Notes: generated by a model not told the origin, from the sequence alone. Shown: positions 45,148-53,951, counted from the first letter of the stretch. The stretch: DNA of 64,000 nucleotides from Phycisphaerales bacterium (GCA_020847535.1 JADLBU010000100.1:1-64000); one strand, 5' to 3'. Made by a program: numbers and translations.

Positions 45148-46161
45148 TCACATCTGCCACCTGCCTGGACTGCCCGTTCCAACTCCTTGGGCGGGGGGAG
45201 CGGGGTGGGTGGAGGCCTCGGTCGGAGCCGCCGTGGTTTCGACGGGTTTGACCACCAGCGCGGAGCAGGGGAGCTCGGCCAGCGCACGCTCGGCGGTGCT
45301 GCCCAAGAGGGCGTAGCGGAGATTGGTCTTCCCCTGGTTGCCGAGCACCAGCAGGTCGGCCTTGTGTTCCTTGGCGTAGGCTGTGATGCCTCGGCCGTAA
45401 TGCTCGTGCTCGATGATGTCGAGCGTGACGTTGAGGGCGGACATTTCGTGCTTGAGCGGCTCGACGAACTTCTCCAACTGTGGCTGCAGCGACGAGCGGT
45501 AGCTGTTCCACATTTCCATGACCTTGAGCGGCTGACCGGGCCAGATCCCCAGCGGGTGCCCCACGTACGCCATGTCCATTCGCGGTGGCATGGCGACGTG
45601 CATGATGCGCAGGGCGGACTTGTCACGCTGGGCCACGCGTACCGCCATCTGAATGGCCTGGAAGGACGTGTCAGAAAAGTCCGTGCAGGCGACGACGGAC
45701 TTGTAGGGGCCGCTATGGCCTTCGCGTGCCAAGAGGACCTTGGTGGGGGCGTGACGCAGGCATGCCGTCGCCACGGGCCCGGGGCCTCCCCCCCCGGGGC
45801 CGTCTCTGTCGGATTTGTGGATGCCGAGCACGAGCAAGTCGGCCGCGTGCGCCTTGACCGCACGAACAAGCAAATCGATTGGCGAGCCGACGTGAACATC
45901 AACCCTGGCGCCCTCAGTCAGCCTTCCCTCCGCGGCGACCTGTTTCGCGAGGCGCAGGGCGTCGTCCCGGATCGCATCCCACGATTGGTCGGTCCCGAGC
46001 CCGAGAAAGCCGAGCACGCTGTTGAGCATAGAGCCATCGACCACATGCAGGACATGGAGCGTGGCGCCGTTCCAGGCCGCAATCCGGGCCGCCTGATCCA
46101 GCGCCTCCTTCGAGGCGGGCGAGAAGTCCAGGCCGGCGACGATGTTCCGAAGGGCATTCAT
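45148..46161 (-). CDS. Tandem universal stress protein
   Basis: ATG 46161 gives 337 residues beginning MNALRNIVAGLDFSPASKEA; the longer open frame runs through the regulatory element. Domain 1 ends in a degenerate loop (LGIHKSDRDGPGGGGPGPVA). Domain 2 ends LGNQGKTNLRYALLGSTAER, which keeps G-x2-G-x9-GS in altered form. It is the first gene behind site 2 and leads the Usp-DoxX-GH15 row. Confidence 0.9.
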   Translation of the reverse strand: MNALRNIVAGLDFSPASKEALDQAARIAAWNGATLHVLHVVDGSMLNSVLGFLGLGTDQSWDAIRDDALRLAKQVAAEGRLTEGARVDVHVGSPIDLLVRAVKAHAADLLVLGIHKSDRDGPGGGGPGPVATACLRHAPTKVLLAREGHSGPYKSVVACTDFSDTSFQAIQMAVRVAQRDKSALRIMHVAMPPRMDMAYVGHPLGIWPGQPLKVMEMWNSYRSSLQPQLEKFVEPLKHEMSALNVTLDIIEHEHYGRGITAYAKEHKADLLVLGNQGKTNLRYALLGSTAERALAELPCSALVVKPVETTAAPTEASTHPAPPAQGVGTGSPGRWQM

Positions 46162-46247
46162 ACCGGGCACTCGCTTTCCGCGCCCCCCTCCACACGCACG
46201 GGGATCGGGGCGTTCATAGTGACGATCGCACCCCGGTGAGGTTCCCT

Positions 46248-46269
46248 CCACGCGGCAACTTCCCCAATC
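46248..46269 (-). promoter_or_regulatory. 22-bp island element, site 2
   Basis: Reads GATTGGGGA-AGTTGC-CGCGTGG on the minus strand, 87 nt before the Usp start at 46161. Confidence 0.75.
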
Positions 46270-46310
46270 GGTCTCGCGCAGTCGGGATCGCGAAGCCCTC
46301 CGAATCGCAT

Positions 46311-47252
46311 GTGGTGCAGGCCTCGCTCTACGATGCGAGTACCGTGCAGAGTGCTCTCCATGTTGTCGCTCACCTGGCCGTTTGGGCGGGTCTGTATGTC
46401 GCGGGTGCTGTCGTGTGTGTCTCGCAAGTCGCGGGAATCGATGCCATCGTTCCGATCGGCACAAGGACACGGGCGGCGGCCTTTGCTTTCTGCACCGCGA
46501 TGGCGGTGTACCTCCTGGATCGCGTGAAGACGTTCGATTCTTGGCTGGATCCAGCCGACGCGCAGGCGCACCCGGCCCGCTTCGCGTTTCTGGCGCAACA
46601 TTCGACACGGGTGCGCGTCCTGATCCTGTTGCTGCTGACGGCGGCGGTGTGTCTGGGGAAGGGCCTCTCAGCGTGGGCCGCGGCCGTCCCGGTCCTCGCG
46701 GTCGCGGGTGTTCTGGTCTACGCCGCGCGACCGCGCACCGGTCGCCCAAGGCCCAAGGACATCGTTCTGTTGAAGAATGCCTACGTCGCGGCCGGAATCA
46801 CGGGCTTTGCTGTGGTCGTTGCGATTGCCGCCGTCCACCCGGGGGCCGGCCTGAGAATCGTGTGGGAGGTCGCGGTTGCTCACGCCGTGCCGCTGAGTGT
46901 CTCATGCGCGCACCTCGCGATGCGTGTCTTCGCCGACGCGGTCCTCTGCGATCTGGACGATGAGGATGCTGATCGCCGCCATGGCACGAGCACGCTTCCA
47001 ACACATCTGGGGCGTACGCGCGCGTGGAACACCGCGCTGGCAGTTCGGCTCTGCATCGCTTTGGGGCTCGTTCTGATTCCTGTGTTACCTGCGCCGGCTC
47101 GGCTGGCGTGGGCGGCGGTGACGGTAGTGTCGTCGGTTTCCCTGCGTCTCGCGGCGCCGGTCCGGGTGCGCGACTGGGTCGATGCCCGGCTGCCGATGGA
47201 AACGGCGTGCGTCGCCGTGATCCTCGTCCTGTGGCGATCGTTCGCGGGTTGA
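46311..47252 (+). CDS. UbiA-superfamily-like membrane protein
   Basis: About 310 residues with eight to nine helices. The loop YLLDRVKTFDSWLDPAD and the later LCDLDDEDADRRHGTSTL sit where UbiA prenyltransferases carry their two Asp-rich, Mg-diphosphate-binding motifs. The start is uncertain: the frame is open from 46236 through site 2, and GTG 46311 is chosen because it lies beyond the element. Substrate unknown. It converges with the response-regulator gene 14 bp away. Confidence 0.6.
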   Translation: MVQASLYDASTVQSALHVVAHLAVWAGLYVAGAVVCVSQVAGIDAIVPIGTRTRAAAFAFCTAMAVYLLDRVKTFDSWLDPADAQAHPARFAFLAQHSTRVRVLILLLLTAAVCLGKGLSAWAAAVPVLAVAGVLVYAARPRTGRPRPKDIVLLKNAYVAAGITGFAVVVAIAAVHPGAGLRIVWEVAVAHAVPLSVSCAHLAMRVFADAVLCDLDDEDADRRHGTSTLPTHLGRTRAWNTALAVRLCIALGLVLIPVLPAPARLAWAAVTVVSSVSLRLAAPVRVRDWVDARLPMETACVAVILVLWRSFAG

Positions 47253-47266
47253 TGCGAACCGCTCGG

Positions 47267-48109
47267 CTACGCCTCCGCAAACCCCTCGCGGATCGCCAAG
47301 CGAATGAGGTCGGCGCGGCTAGAGACGCCGAGCTTCTTCAGCATGCGGTCCTGGTGGCGATCGATGGTCTTGGGGCTGCGGCTGAGCTCATCGGCGATCT
47401 GTACGCGTGAGAGGCCTTTGCCGATGAGGCGGAGAATCTCGACTTCGCGTGACGAGAGAGACGCGAGCGGCGTCGAGAGGCCGGCGTCAGTGCTCCCGCG
47501 CGGAGGGCGGGCGATGCCCGTCGTCACCGGCCGGCAGCGCGCCCGCACCTTCGGGCCCATGACGAACGTGCCGGCGGCGCTGCGGGCGACCTCCCCAATG
47601 CCCGCGACGATGTCGTCGAGTTCATCCCCCTTGGCGAAGTACCCCCAGGCACCACACTTGTACGCGGCCGCCAGATAGCCGTCGCGTATGTGGGCACTGA
47701 GGAAGACAAAGCGCAATCTCGGGTGCGCGTGACGGAGGCGGTCGGCCATCTCGAACACGTCCGGGCCCGGCATCTCGATGTCCAGCAGGATGACGTCAGG
47801 ATGGAGGCGGGCGATCTCCTCCAACAGTCGCTCTGCGCTCGCCAAGCTTCCGACGATGCGGATTCGGTTCTCGACAGCGAACTTCGCCTTCAGTCCTTCC
47901 ACCAGCACGGCATGGTCGTCCACGCACAGCACGCGGATGCCGGCGTCGTCCTCTCGCGGTGCAGAGGTACGGGGGGCAACGACCTCGCGCGCGGCGTGCT
48001 GCGCAGACCGCCGCGCACCGGTGCGGCTCGGCACCGATGAGGCCGGTCCGGGAAGGCTCGGCTTATTGGTGCGGGGCGGGCGGGCTACGCGTTTGGGCAC
48101 GGCGAGCAA
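47267..48109 (-). CDS. NarL/FixJ-type response regulator
   Basis: 280 residues. A disordered basic N-terminus (1-55) is followed by a receiver domain with VLCVDDHAVL, phospho-acceptor Asp110 in VILLDIEMPG, FLSAH and FAKGDE, all intact. The C-terminal LuxR-type helix-turn-helix (SSREVEILRLIGKGLS, SPKTIDRHQDRMLKKLGV) binds DNA. It begins 9 bp after the sensor-kinase stop, so the two form a system. It is the obvious candidate to act at the eight island elements, one of which lies at the head of its own operon. Confidence 0.92.
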   Translation of the reverse strand: MLAVPKRVARPPRTNKPSLPGPASSVPSRTGARRSAQHAAREVVAPRTSAPREDDAGIRVLCVDDHAVLVEGLKAKFAVENRIRIVGSLASAERLLEEIARLHPDVILLDIEMPGPDVFEMADRLRHAHPRLRFVFLSAHIRDGYLAAAYKCGAWGYFAKGDELDDIVAGIGEVARSAAGTFVMGPKVRARCRPVTTGIARPPRGSTDAGLSTPLASLSSREVEILRLIGKGLSRVQIADELSRSPKTIDRHQDRMLKKLGVSSRADLIRLAIREGFAEA

Positions 48110-48118
48110 GCTCCTGAT

Positions 48119-49774
48119 TCAGGAATCGATGATCGCACGGCCCAACGCCGCACCGATGGCGTTCACGTCATCGCGGTTGTCGATTGTAACCGGGTGAAGC
48201 GAGTTCCACGCTCGCGTTGAACCGGCCCCAGGCCTACCGAACAGGACCAGCTCCCCATGAGGGTGCTGCGTGCGCCAGACCTTGGCGCCGCTAAGCCCGG
48301 CCTTCGTGGGTTCCAAGACCCAGATGTCCGCGTCGGTCGGGTCGCTGCCGGGCGCTACCCGGGCGCCGGACACTTCGAGCAGATGCCGGACCAAGGCCGC
48401 GGCGCGTCCGTCCGCCAGTGTGATCACTGCGTGCGGGGCCTCCGACGGTCGGGCCGCTCGGCCACCGATTCCCGCGACGGGAAGCAGGATCGCCACGGTC
48501 GTGCCCTTGCCGGGCTTCGACTCAATCTGGACCGACCCGCCGGCGCGGTTGACCACTCTGGCTACAAGTGGAAGGCCAAGCCCCGTGCCCAGCCCGCGCG
48601 GTTTGGTTGTGTAGAACATCTCAAGGGCGTTCCGCTGAACCTCCGCAGGCATGCCCTGGCCATTGTCGCTGACACCGAGCCGGACATACGTGCCCTTCTT
48701 GGCCGCCTCCGCCCAGATTCGCACACGTCCCTGGCGTGCCTTTCGGTCCGCTGGGATCGCCTCGCCCGCGTTCACCACCAGGTTCAAAACGGCCTGTGTG
48801 AGCCCGTGCGCCGAAACGCCGACCTCCGGCAGACCGCTCCGCAGGGACACCGTGACCTTCACGTGCTTGGGCACAGCCTTGGTGAGCAGCGGGCCGACCT
48901 GTGACCACCAGGTTCCCAGGTCGGTCGCGGATCGTTCGATATCTTCACCATCTGTATCAAGCGCAAGGAAATGCAAGCCATCGGCCAGTTGCTGAAGGTA
49001 CGTCACACTCTTGTGGACGGCATCGACGTGTTGGCGCACCTCCGGGACCAGGGCCATCGTGCGGGCGGCCTCGAGGTGGGCCCGGACCGGCATGAGCACG
49101 TTGTTCATGTCGTGACCCAGGCCCGCGGCCAAGGCGCCGATCGACGCCAGGCGATCCGTCATACGCAGCCTCAGATGTGCCGATTGGAGGGCGGCGGTCT
49201 GTTCGGCGAGGAGTTCGTACAGCCGGGTGTTGTCTACTGGCTTCGTACGCATGCCGTGTGGTTCGGCCCCACGTTCTCCGACACCCTCGTCCCCGGTCCC
49301 CCCTTCGACGCGCTCGCTCAGGTCGCGGATGATGCCGACGAACAGGGGCGCCGCCTCTCCCGGGACATCGACGCGCGAGACGGATACTTCGAGCGGGAAG
49401 AGCGACCCGTCCTTGCGGACGGCCTCGAACCGTCGGGCGCGGTTCAGGTGTTCGGTCCGTCCGGTTTCGTGGTACTTGGCGAGGTACCCATCGTGGGCTG
49501 AGTGATGCGGCTCGGGCATGAGGATGCTGACGTTCCGTCCAATGAGCTCCGCGGGTGTCCAGCCGAACACTCGCTGCACCGAGTCGCTGGCGGACTGGAT
49601 GTCGCCCGTGCTGTCGATGGTGACAATCGGGTCGAGCGCGGCGTCAACGACCGCCTTGTAGGGGACGGCGTTGGACGTAGGCGGCTTCGTGGCGGCCGAC
49701 TGTCTCTTGCGCTGGACGTGGTCGGAGGGCATTGGACGAAAGTGTACGCGCACAGGCGGTGCCCAAGCCTCCAT
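48119..49774 (-). CDS. PAS-domain histidine kinase, FixL-like PAS, with receiver-like tail
   Basis: 551 residues. The PAS domain (about 38-152) has GWTPAELIGRNVSILMPEP and SAHDGYLAKY; His94 lies where FixL binds heme, though many non-heme PAS domains share this His. The kinase core has LGHDMNNVL (His220), the N box VLNLVVNAGEAI, VSDNGQGM and GTGLGLPLV. The last 100 residues resemble a degenerate receiver (DIWVLEPTKAGLSG). No membrane helix is seen, so sensing is cytoplasmic. ATG 49774 directly follows the stop of the small upstream gene (TGAATG), which suggests coupled translation. Confidence 0.88.
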   Translation of the reverse strand: MEAWAPPVRVHFRPMPSDHVQRKRQSAATKPPTSNAVPYKAVVDAALDPIVTIDSTGDIQSASDSVQRVFGWTPAELIGRNVSILMPEPHHSAHDGYLAKYHETGRTEHLNRARRFEAVRKDGSLFPLEVSVSRVDVPGEAAPLFVGIIRDLSERVEGGTGDEGVGERGAEPHGMRTKPVDNTRLYELLAEQTAALQSAHLRLRMTDRLASIGALAAGLGHDMNNVLMPVRAHLEAARTMALVPEVRQHVDAVHKSVTYLQQLADGLHFLALDTDGEDIERSATDLGTWWSQVGPLLTKAVPKHVKVTVSLRSGLPEVGVSAHGLTQAVLNLVVNAGEAIPADRKARQGRVRIWAEAAKKGTYVRLGVSDNGQGMPAEVQRNALEMFYTTKPRGLGTGLGLPLVARVVNRAGGSVQIESKPGKGTTVAILLPVAGIGGRAARPSEAPHAVITLADGRAAALVRHLLEVSGARVAPGSDPTDADIWVLEPTKAGLSGAKVWRTQHPHGELVLFGRPGAGSTRAWNSLHPVTIDNRDDVNAIGAALGRAIIDS

Positions 49775-50011
49775 TCAGGAGAGCGGTTGACCCGCTCCCA
49801 CCACGCGTCCGCCCTCGTTTTCCCATCTCGCTAGAGCCTTAGCGGTCGCGGCCGTGCTCTGAGTCTCTCCCTGCGGATCCTTCGGAGGTTCTAGATCCGT
49901 CGCATTTGGGATGCGGACAACATCGCCCGAGCTCTGGGGCGACGAGGCTTGCGCAGTACCGGGCCGGCCTCGGCCAGAACCGCCTCGTCGGCGCTTCGTT
50001 TCCCGACACAT
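49775..50011 (-). CDS. Small hypothetical protein heading the sensor-kinase operon
   Basis: 78 residues (MCRETKRRRGGSGRGRP..., later TAATAKALARWENEGGRVV). ATG 50011 has AAGGAG six bases upstream. A 22-bp element lies 105 nt before it, and its stop touches the kinase start. These three facts make it a real gene although no family is recognised. The basic N-terminus suggests nucleic-acid or protein binding. Confidence 0.6.
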   Translation of the reverse strand: MCRETKRRRGGSGRGRPGTAQASSPQSSGDVVRIPNATDLEPPKDPQGETQSTAATAKALARWENEGGRVVGAGQPLS

Positions 50012-50115
50012 CTGAACTCCTTGTCTGTTCTCGCCGTGAATGAGGGCTTATGGCTTCCTGCCTCTGCGAACCAAGAGATCGAGTTGGGTAGTATTGGGCG
50101 GCGCTGTCGCGCTGC

Positions 50116-50137
50116 GCACGCGGAAACATCCCCAATC
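50116..50137 (-). promoter_or_regulatory. 22-bp island element, site 3a
   Basis: Reads GATTGGGGA-TGTTTC-CGCGTGC on the minus strand, upstream of the small protein/kinase/regulator operon. Confidence 0.72.
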
Positions 50138-50154
50138 GCCGATGTGGCGCGCGT

Positions 50155-50176
50155 GATTGGGGAAATGCTCGCATGG
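50155..50176 (+). promoter_or_regulatory. 22-bp island element, site 3b
   Basis: Reads GATTGGGGA-AATGCT-CGCATGG on the plus strand, 117 nt before the DUF2934 gene. It is divergent from site 3a with 17 bp between them. Confidence 0.75.
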
Positions 50177-50292
50177 CGGTCCGCACGTGTTGACGGTAAT
50201 CCTGATGGGTGTCTATCTGGAGCGGTACCAAGCGAGCGTCGCCGCCGTTGGGCCGCTGCGCGTCGCTCGCGCCCTCACCAAAGGAGCACACC

Positions 50293-50523
50293 ATGAGCCC
50301 GACCGCGAGCAAGAACAGCGGAACCTCGTCGAGCCAGCCACGGCTTGGGGCGTCCGTGCTCGCCGAGGTCAAGCCCGAACTCATCCGCCGCCGGGCGTAC
50401 GAGATCTTCCAGGCCCGCCATGATGGGCCAGGTGACCAATTGTCCGACTGGGTCCAAGCGGAGCAGGAGTTGAAAGGCGCGCCGCAAGACGCGCCCGATG
50501 TCAATCGCCCTGGCGAAAGTTGA
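50293..50523 (+). CDS. DUF2934 small protein
   Basis: 76 residues; ATG 50293 follows AAGGAG. The core EVKPELIRRRAYEIFQARHD, then GDQLSDWVQAEQELKG, is the DUF2934 helical motif (R-A-Y-x-[IL]...W-x-x-A-E-x-E-L). Its leader from CACCAAAGGAGCACACC to the start codon is identical to that of the paralogue at 53948. Function unknown; in many genomes these small proteins accompany stress genes. Confidence 0.85.
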   Translation: MSPTASKNSGTSSSQPRLGASVLAEVKPELIRRRAYEIFQARHDGPGDQLSDWVQAEQELKGAPQDAPDVNRPGES

Positions 50524-50902
50524 GCATCGTTCAAAGGTGAGTTCGCACCCCATCCGGGATGACACGTTGGGCAACCGCGGCTGAACGACCTCGTGCCAGC
50601 ACCACTGGGCGCGTGGGTGGGGCGCGTGGATCTTTGGCGACCGAGCGCCGCCATTCCCTACCGGGGACGACTCTCAGAAGGATGCTGTGCGGTGTGGTTG
50701 GCAATGGCGGTCTGCGCTTCCGTAGGGGGCTGCGTGGTGTCCCATGATTCCTCCGCGAGCCCGTTTGCCCGCCGCGGTCTATCGCCCGTCAACGACAGGT
50801 AGCTAAAGTCACGGCGAACGGCAGCCTATTGCGCGGCCAAGTAGGTGATGAGGGAGCCGGCGATGGGCCGGCGAAGCCCGTGTGGGCGGATCGGACGAAG
50901 CC
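50524..50902. other. Intergenic region with possible small lipoprotein
   Basis: This 379-bp stretch before the CorA gene has no 22-bp element and no clear promoter. The only candidate gene is listed separately at 50692-50802. Confidence 0.4.
50692..50802 (+). CDS. Possible entericidin-like small lipoprotein (36 aa)
   Basis: From GTG 50692 the frame reads VWLAMAVCASVGGC then VVSHDSSASP, a short hydrophobic signal with a lipobox-like VGGC. AGAAGG lies 9 bases upstream. It has no family match and no positively charged N-terminus, so the call is weak. Confidence 0.3.
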   Translation: MWLAMAVCASVGGCVVSHDSSASPFARRGLSPVNDR

Positions 50903-51898
50903 ATGCGGAAGGACTTCACCATCGACGAGGGCCGGATCGTGGAGGCGACGGGCGGGAACGGACACATCCGCGTCTACTCGGCGCCCACGCCCGAAGAGCG
51001 AGCGGAGTTGATGGCTTCGTGTGACATCGACGAGCACGCGCTCAACTCGGCACTCGACCCGGAGGAAGTTCCACGCGTCGAGATCGAGGGCGATCAGGCC
51101 TTCATCATCTGGAAGCGACCGGACCCCGCGTCGTTCCGCACCGCGGGGATGTTCGAGGTTTCGTCCGTCGGCATCGTGCTCCATCGGGATCGCCTCACCA
51201 TCGTCACCGCGAACGAACCCTTGTCGCTTGGGCAGAGGCGTCCGCGCCCGATCCGCTCGCTGCACGATCTCGTGCTGCGGGAGCTGTTGGAGATGATGCG
51301 CCACTACGTCGACCATCTCCGGGTCATCAAGGCGATGGCGCGGGAGGTGCAAACGAAGCTCAACATGTCGATCGGCAACGAGCACCTGCTGCGAATGTTC
51401 TCGCTGGGAGAAAGCCTGGTGTATTACGTCAACGCCATCGAAGCCAACGGCGGCGCGCTAGCCCGCCTCAGAGCGTCGGCAGAGCGGCTGGGCCTTGCCG
51501 CCGAGGACACGGAGCTACTGGACGACGTGATGATCGAGAACACCCAGTGCGCCCGCCAGGCCGCGATTTACTCGCAGGTGCTCTCTGGCCTCATGGATGC
51601 GCGCGGGAACATCATCAACAACAACATGAACATGCTGCTAAAGAACCTGACTGTCATCAACGTCGTCATGCTTCCGCTGGGCCTCGTCGTCGGCATCGGC
51701 GGTATGTCTGAGTTCACCATGATGACCGAGGGTGTTCCGTGGTGGGTGGCGTACCCGCTGCTGATGCTCGGCTTGGTCTGCATCGGGCTGGCCACGTGGT
51801 TCGTGATCCATCGGTGGATGGAGCGGGAGATGGGAAGCCACGGCGTTGAGCGCATCGCGCCGATGGTCCGCAATGGCACTCAACCGCCCGTTCCGTAG
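50903..51898 (+). CDS. CorA-like divalent metal transporter with altered GMN motif
   Basis: 331 residues from ATG 50903. A cytoplasmic alpha/beta N-domain and a long helix (HDLVLRELLEMMRHYVDHLR...) precede two C-terminal helices (INVVMLPLGLVVGIGGM and WWVAYPLLMLGLVCIGLATW), as in CorA. The selectivity motif after helix 1, normally G-M-N, reads G-M-S. Such variants are known in ZntB-like and divergent CorA proteins, so the ion carried is uncertain. It is transcribed alone, without a recognised element. Confidence 0.85.
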   Translation: MRKDFTIDEGRIVEATGGNGHIRVYSAPTPEERAELMASCDIDEHALNSALDPEEVPRVEIEGDQAFIIWKRPDPASFRTAGMFEVSSVGIVLHRDRLTIVTANEPLSLGQRRPRPIRSLHDLVLRELLEMMRHYVDHLRVIKAMAREVQTKLNMSIGNEHLLRMFSLGESLVYYVNAIEANGGALARLRASAERLGLAAEDTELLDDVMIENTQCARQAAIYSQVLSGLMDARGNIINNNMNMLLKNLTVINVVMLPLGLVVGIGGMSEFTMMTEGVPWWVAYPLLMLGLVCIGLATWFVIHRWMEREMGSHGVERIAPMVRNGTQPPVP

Positions 51899-51972
51899 AG
51901 GCCCGTCGTTCGCTGGATACCGAGTCGCTGGACTCCGCCCCGGAGGAGTGAGCCAAGCTCTGCCTGCGCCGA

Positions 51973-51994
51973 GATTGGGGAGATTGGCGCGCAG
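51973..51994 (+). promoter_or_regulatory. 22-bp island element, site 6
   Basis: Reads GATTGGGGA-GATTGG-CGCGCAG, 73 nt before the membrane-protein start at 52067. It is the least conserved copy after the first nine bases. Confidence 0.6.
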
Positions 51995-52066
51995 AACCAC
52001 CCCAGCGCTCCGACCATGATGGTCCAGTTGGCGTCGAGTACCCCCGCGCCGACGTTTGGAGGCATC

Positions 52067-52588
52067 ATGAACTACAACACCGCACAACACAGCTCGCGTG
52101 AGCCCGCCATCAACACGGCCGTCGTTCGAGCTGCGGAACCTGTTGCGTACCGAGACCTTCCGAGGGACCGGCTCGCAGACGAGATCGAGAGGATCTCGGT
52201 CGATGGTCGCCCTGCATATCCGCAGTTGGGGCCGCGGAGGATTCGCCGGGTGATCATGGCGGCGGTCGGTGTGACTCTGATCACCGGTGGGTTCGTGGCG
52301 CTGCTGGTCGATGGCGCCATGGGACTCGGAATGATGGCCTTCGGCGTTCTGCTCTTTCTCATGAACCCTGAACTGTGGGCAACGGTCTTCAACACCCGAG
52401 AGCGGCGACGGGCCCAGCGGGAAGTTGAACGGACCGCGCTACGCAGGCTGGCGGGGTGTCGTTGGAGACCAAATGGACATGCACCGCAGACACGCTCGAG
52501 GGCTGACGTTCCGGCACACCAGCGCCCCACCGGAACCCCAGGCTCAGGCGAGGGCACGATCGACGCCTTCCTCTGCTGGAACGCGTGA
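52067..52588 (+). CDS. Small membrane protein, two helices, unknown function
   Basis: 173 residues; ATG 52067 follows GGAGG. Two adjacent hydrophobic helices (VIMAAVGVTLITGGFVALLV and MGLGMMAFGVLLFLMN) stand in a hydrophilic protein. The C-terminal 60 residues are Arg/Thr/Pro-rich and may be disordered, or may come from a frame extended by a lost stop. Family not recognised. Confidence 0.6.
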   Translation: MNYNTAQHSSREPAINTAVVRAAEPVAYRDLPRDRLADEIERISVDGRPAYPQLGPRRIRRVIMAAVGVTLITGGFVALLVDGAMGLGMMAFGVLLFLMNPELWATVFNTRERRRAQREVERTALRRLAGCRWRPNGHAPQTRSRADVPAHQRPTGTPGSGEGTIDAFLCWNA

Positions 52589-52604
52589 CGTCATGGCCAG
52601 GTCC

Positions 52605-52626
52605 GATTGGGGAAATCGTCGCGTAG
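52605..52626 (+). promoter_or_regulatory. 22-bp island element, site 4
   Basis: Reads GATTGGGGA-AATCGT-CGCGTAG, 71 nt before the first gene of the overlapping four-gene operon starting at 52697. Confidence 0.72.
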
Positions 52627-52696
52627 CGGGACGCACAGCCGGAGCGATGATGATCGCATCAGGATAACCGTCGGCATCAACACATGGAGCCGCGAC

Positions 52697-53149
52697 ATGA
52701 AGCTCGTCATTCGCCCGATTCAAGATCCGCAACGCGAACTCGACGTGACCCACCGCCTCGTCTCAGCGATCGCCGAGGAGCTATGGAACCTGTACGGCGG
52801 CAACGACCAGTTGAACTGGATCGAAGCCGAGCGCCACCTCCAGCGGATAGTCGGGCAGGTCCGGGCCGGGGCGCGCGAGACGGAAGTGGCCCTTGTTGTG
52901 CCCTCCGGCGCAGCGGCCACAGGGACGGAACTGTTCGGCGAATGGATCGGTGACCCCGACCACACCGAGCAGATGGCACTCGGTCGAGCGACTCGCCGCG
53001 CGGCACAGCCTACTCGGCCGCGGCAGCGTGCCGACGCTTTGCGGCGCCTCAAGTCGGTGAAAGCGGGACCAAGCCGCACAATGGGAGGGCTGGCAAGGCC
53101 GCAATCAAGAGCGCCGCAGCGAGATCACGCGGCAGGGGCTAATACGTGA
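52697..53149 (+). CDS. DUF2934-like protein, first gene of a four-gene overlapping operon
   Basis: 150 residues. Residues 20-55 (HRLVSAIAEELWNLYGGNDQ, LNWIEAERHLQRIVG) follow the DUF2934 helical pattern with W-x-x-A-E-x-x. The remainder is basic and probably disordered. Its stop overlaps the next start (TGATG). Function unknown. Confidence 0.65.
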   Translation: MKLVIRPIQDPQRELDVTHRLVSAIAEELWNLYGGNDQLNWIEAERHLQRIVGQVRAGARETEVALVVPSGAAATGTELFGEWIGDPDHTEQMALGRATRRAAQPTRPRQRADALRRLKSVKAGPSRTMGGLARPQSRAPQRDHAAGANT

Positions 53150-53442
53150 TGACGCCAGGAACCACAAGGACCGTACTGCTGATCGCGGGGATGCGAGGGA
53201 ACCGGTGTCGAGAGCAGATCGCGTGTGCACTCGAGTCGGTCGCGGGGGTGAAGGAGGCGGATGTGAACCTCTACCGAGCACGGGCCACCATCACCCACGG
53301 TCCGCTGTGCGAGTCGGCGGACTTGATCCGCGCAGTCCGGCAGACCGGATACGGCGCGTCGCTCACGGCAGAACCATGCGGAGGTGATTCGGGAGCGGGG
53401 CAGGAACAGGACCAGCATCGATACTCAAGGAGACCCACATGA
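53149..53442 (+). CDS. HMA-like small protein with lost metal-binding cysteine
   Basis: 97 residues. The fold of copper chaperones is visible: IAGMRGNRCREQIACALESV, then AGVKEADVNLYRARATI and DLIRAVRQTGYGASL. The usual GMxCxxC reads GMRGNRC, so the first Cys is Gly and classical Cu(I) binding is doubtful. It overlaps the previous gene (TGATG) and the next (ATGA). Confidence 0.72.
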   Translation: MTPGTTRTVLLIAGMRGNRCREQIACALESVAGVKEADVNLYRARATITHGPLCESADLIRAVRQTGYGASLTAEPCGGDSGAGQEQDQHRYSRRPT

Positions 53443-53951
53443 TCTCCACGAACACCGCAACGAAGCCCGAGGATGTGATGGCTGCCGAGCCGCTGCGGCT
53501 CGAGGCATCGACGACGATCCGTCACCTCGCCCACGTGTTGTCGGAGAGCAGGATCGCCAGTGCTCCGGTCGTCAATCAGGATAGGGATCTGATCGGGGTG
53601 GTCCTGAAGACCGATCTGCTTCGCGCCGGTTCGGCGGCGGCTCCGGGCTGCTCACCCGCGTACTTGTTCGAGGTTCTCATCGAGCAAGGGGGCGAGGACA
53701 CGGTCGAAGACTCTGCGATGCAGGGCCACGTGACGGTCACGCCGGACACGACGATCGCCGCTGTCGCGAGACTCATGCGTGATAGGCGCATTCACCGTGT
53801 CATCCTGGTGGATACGGACGAGTTGCCCGCCGTCATCATCACGACGCTCGACCTGTTAGACGCTTTCCGTCAGCAGCGTCAGGCCCAACACGGCGGTCGT
53901 GTTGGACCGCGCAAAGCCTCCCACCACATACACCAAAGGAGCACACCATGA
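53439..53951 (+). CDS. CBS-domain pair protein
   Basis: 170 residues. CBS1 (about 12-65: VMAAEPLRLEASTTIRHLAH, APVVNQDRDLIGVVLKTDLL) and CBS2 (about 90-147: VTVTPDTTIAAVARLMRDRR, VDTDELPAVIITTLDLLDAF) form a Bateman module that probably binds AMP, ATP or SAM. Single-module CBS proteins are common in hypoxia and energy-stress regulons. It overlaps both neighbours by ATGA. Confidence 0.88.
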   Translation: MISTNTATKPEDVMAAEPLRLEASTTIRHLAHVLSESRIASAPVVNQDRDLIGVVLKTDLLRAGSAAAPGCSPAYLFEVLIEQGGEDTVEDSAMQGHVTVTPDTTIAAVARLMRDRRIHRVILVDTDELPAVIITTLDLLDAFRQQRQAQHGGRVGPRKASHHIHQRSTP

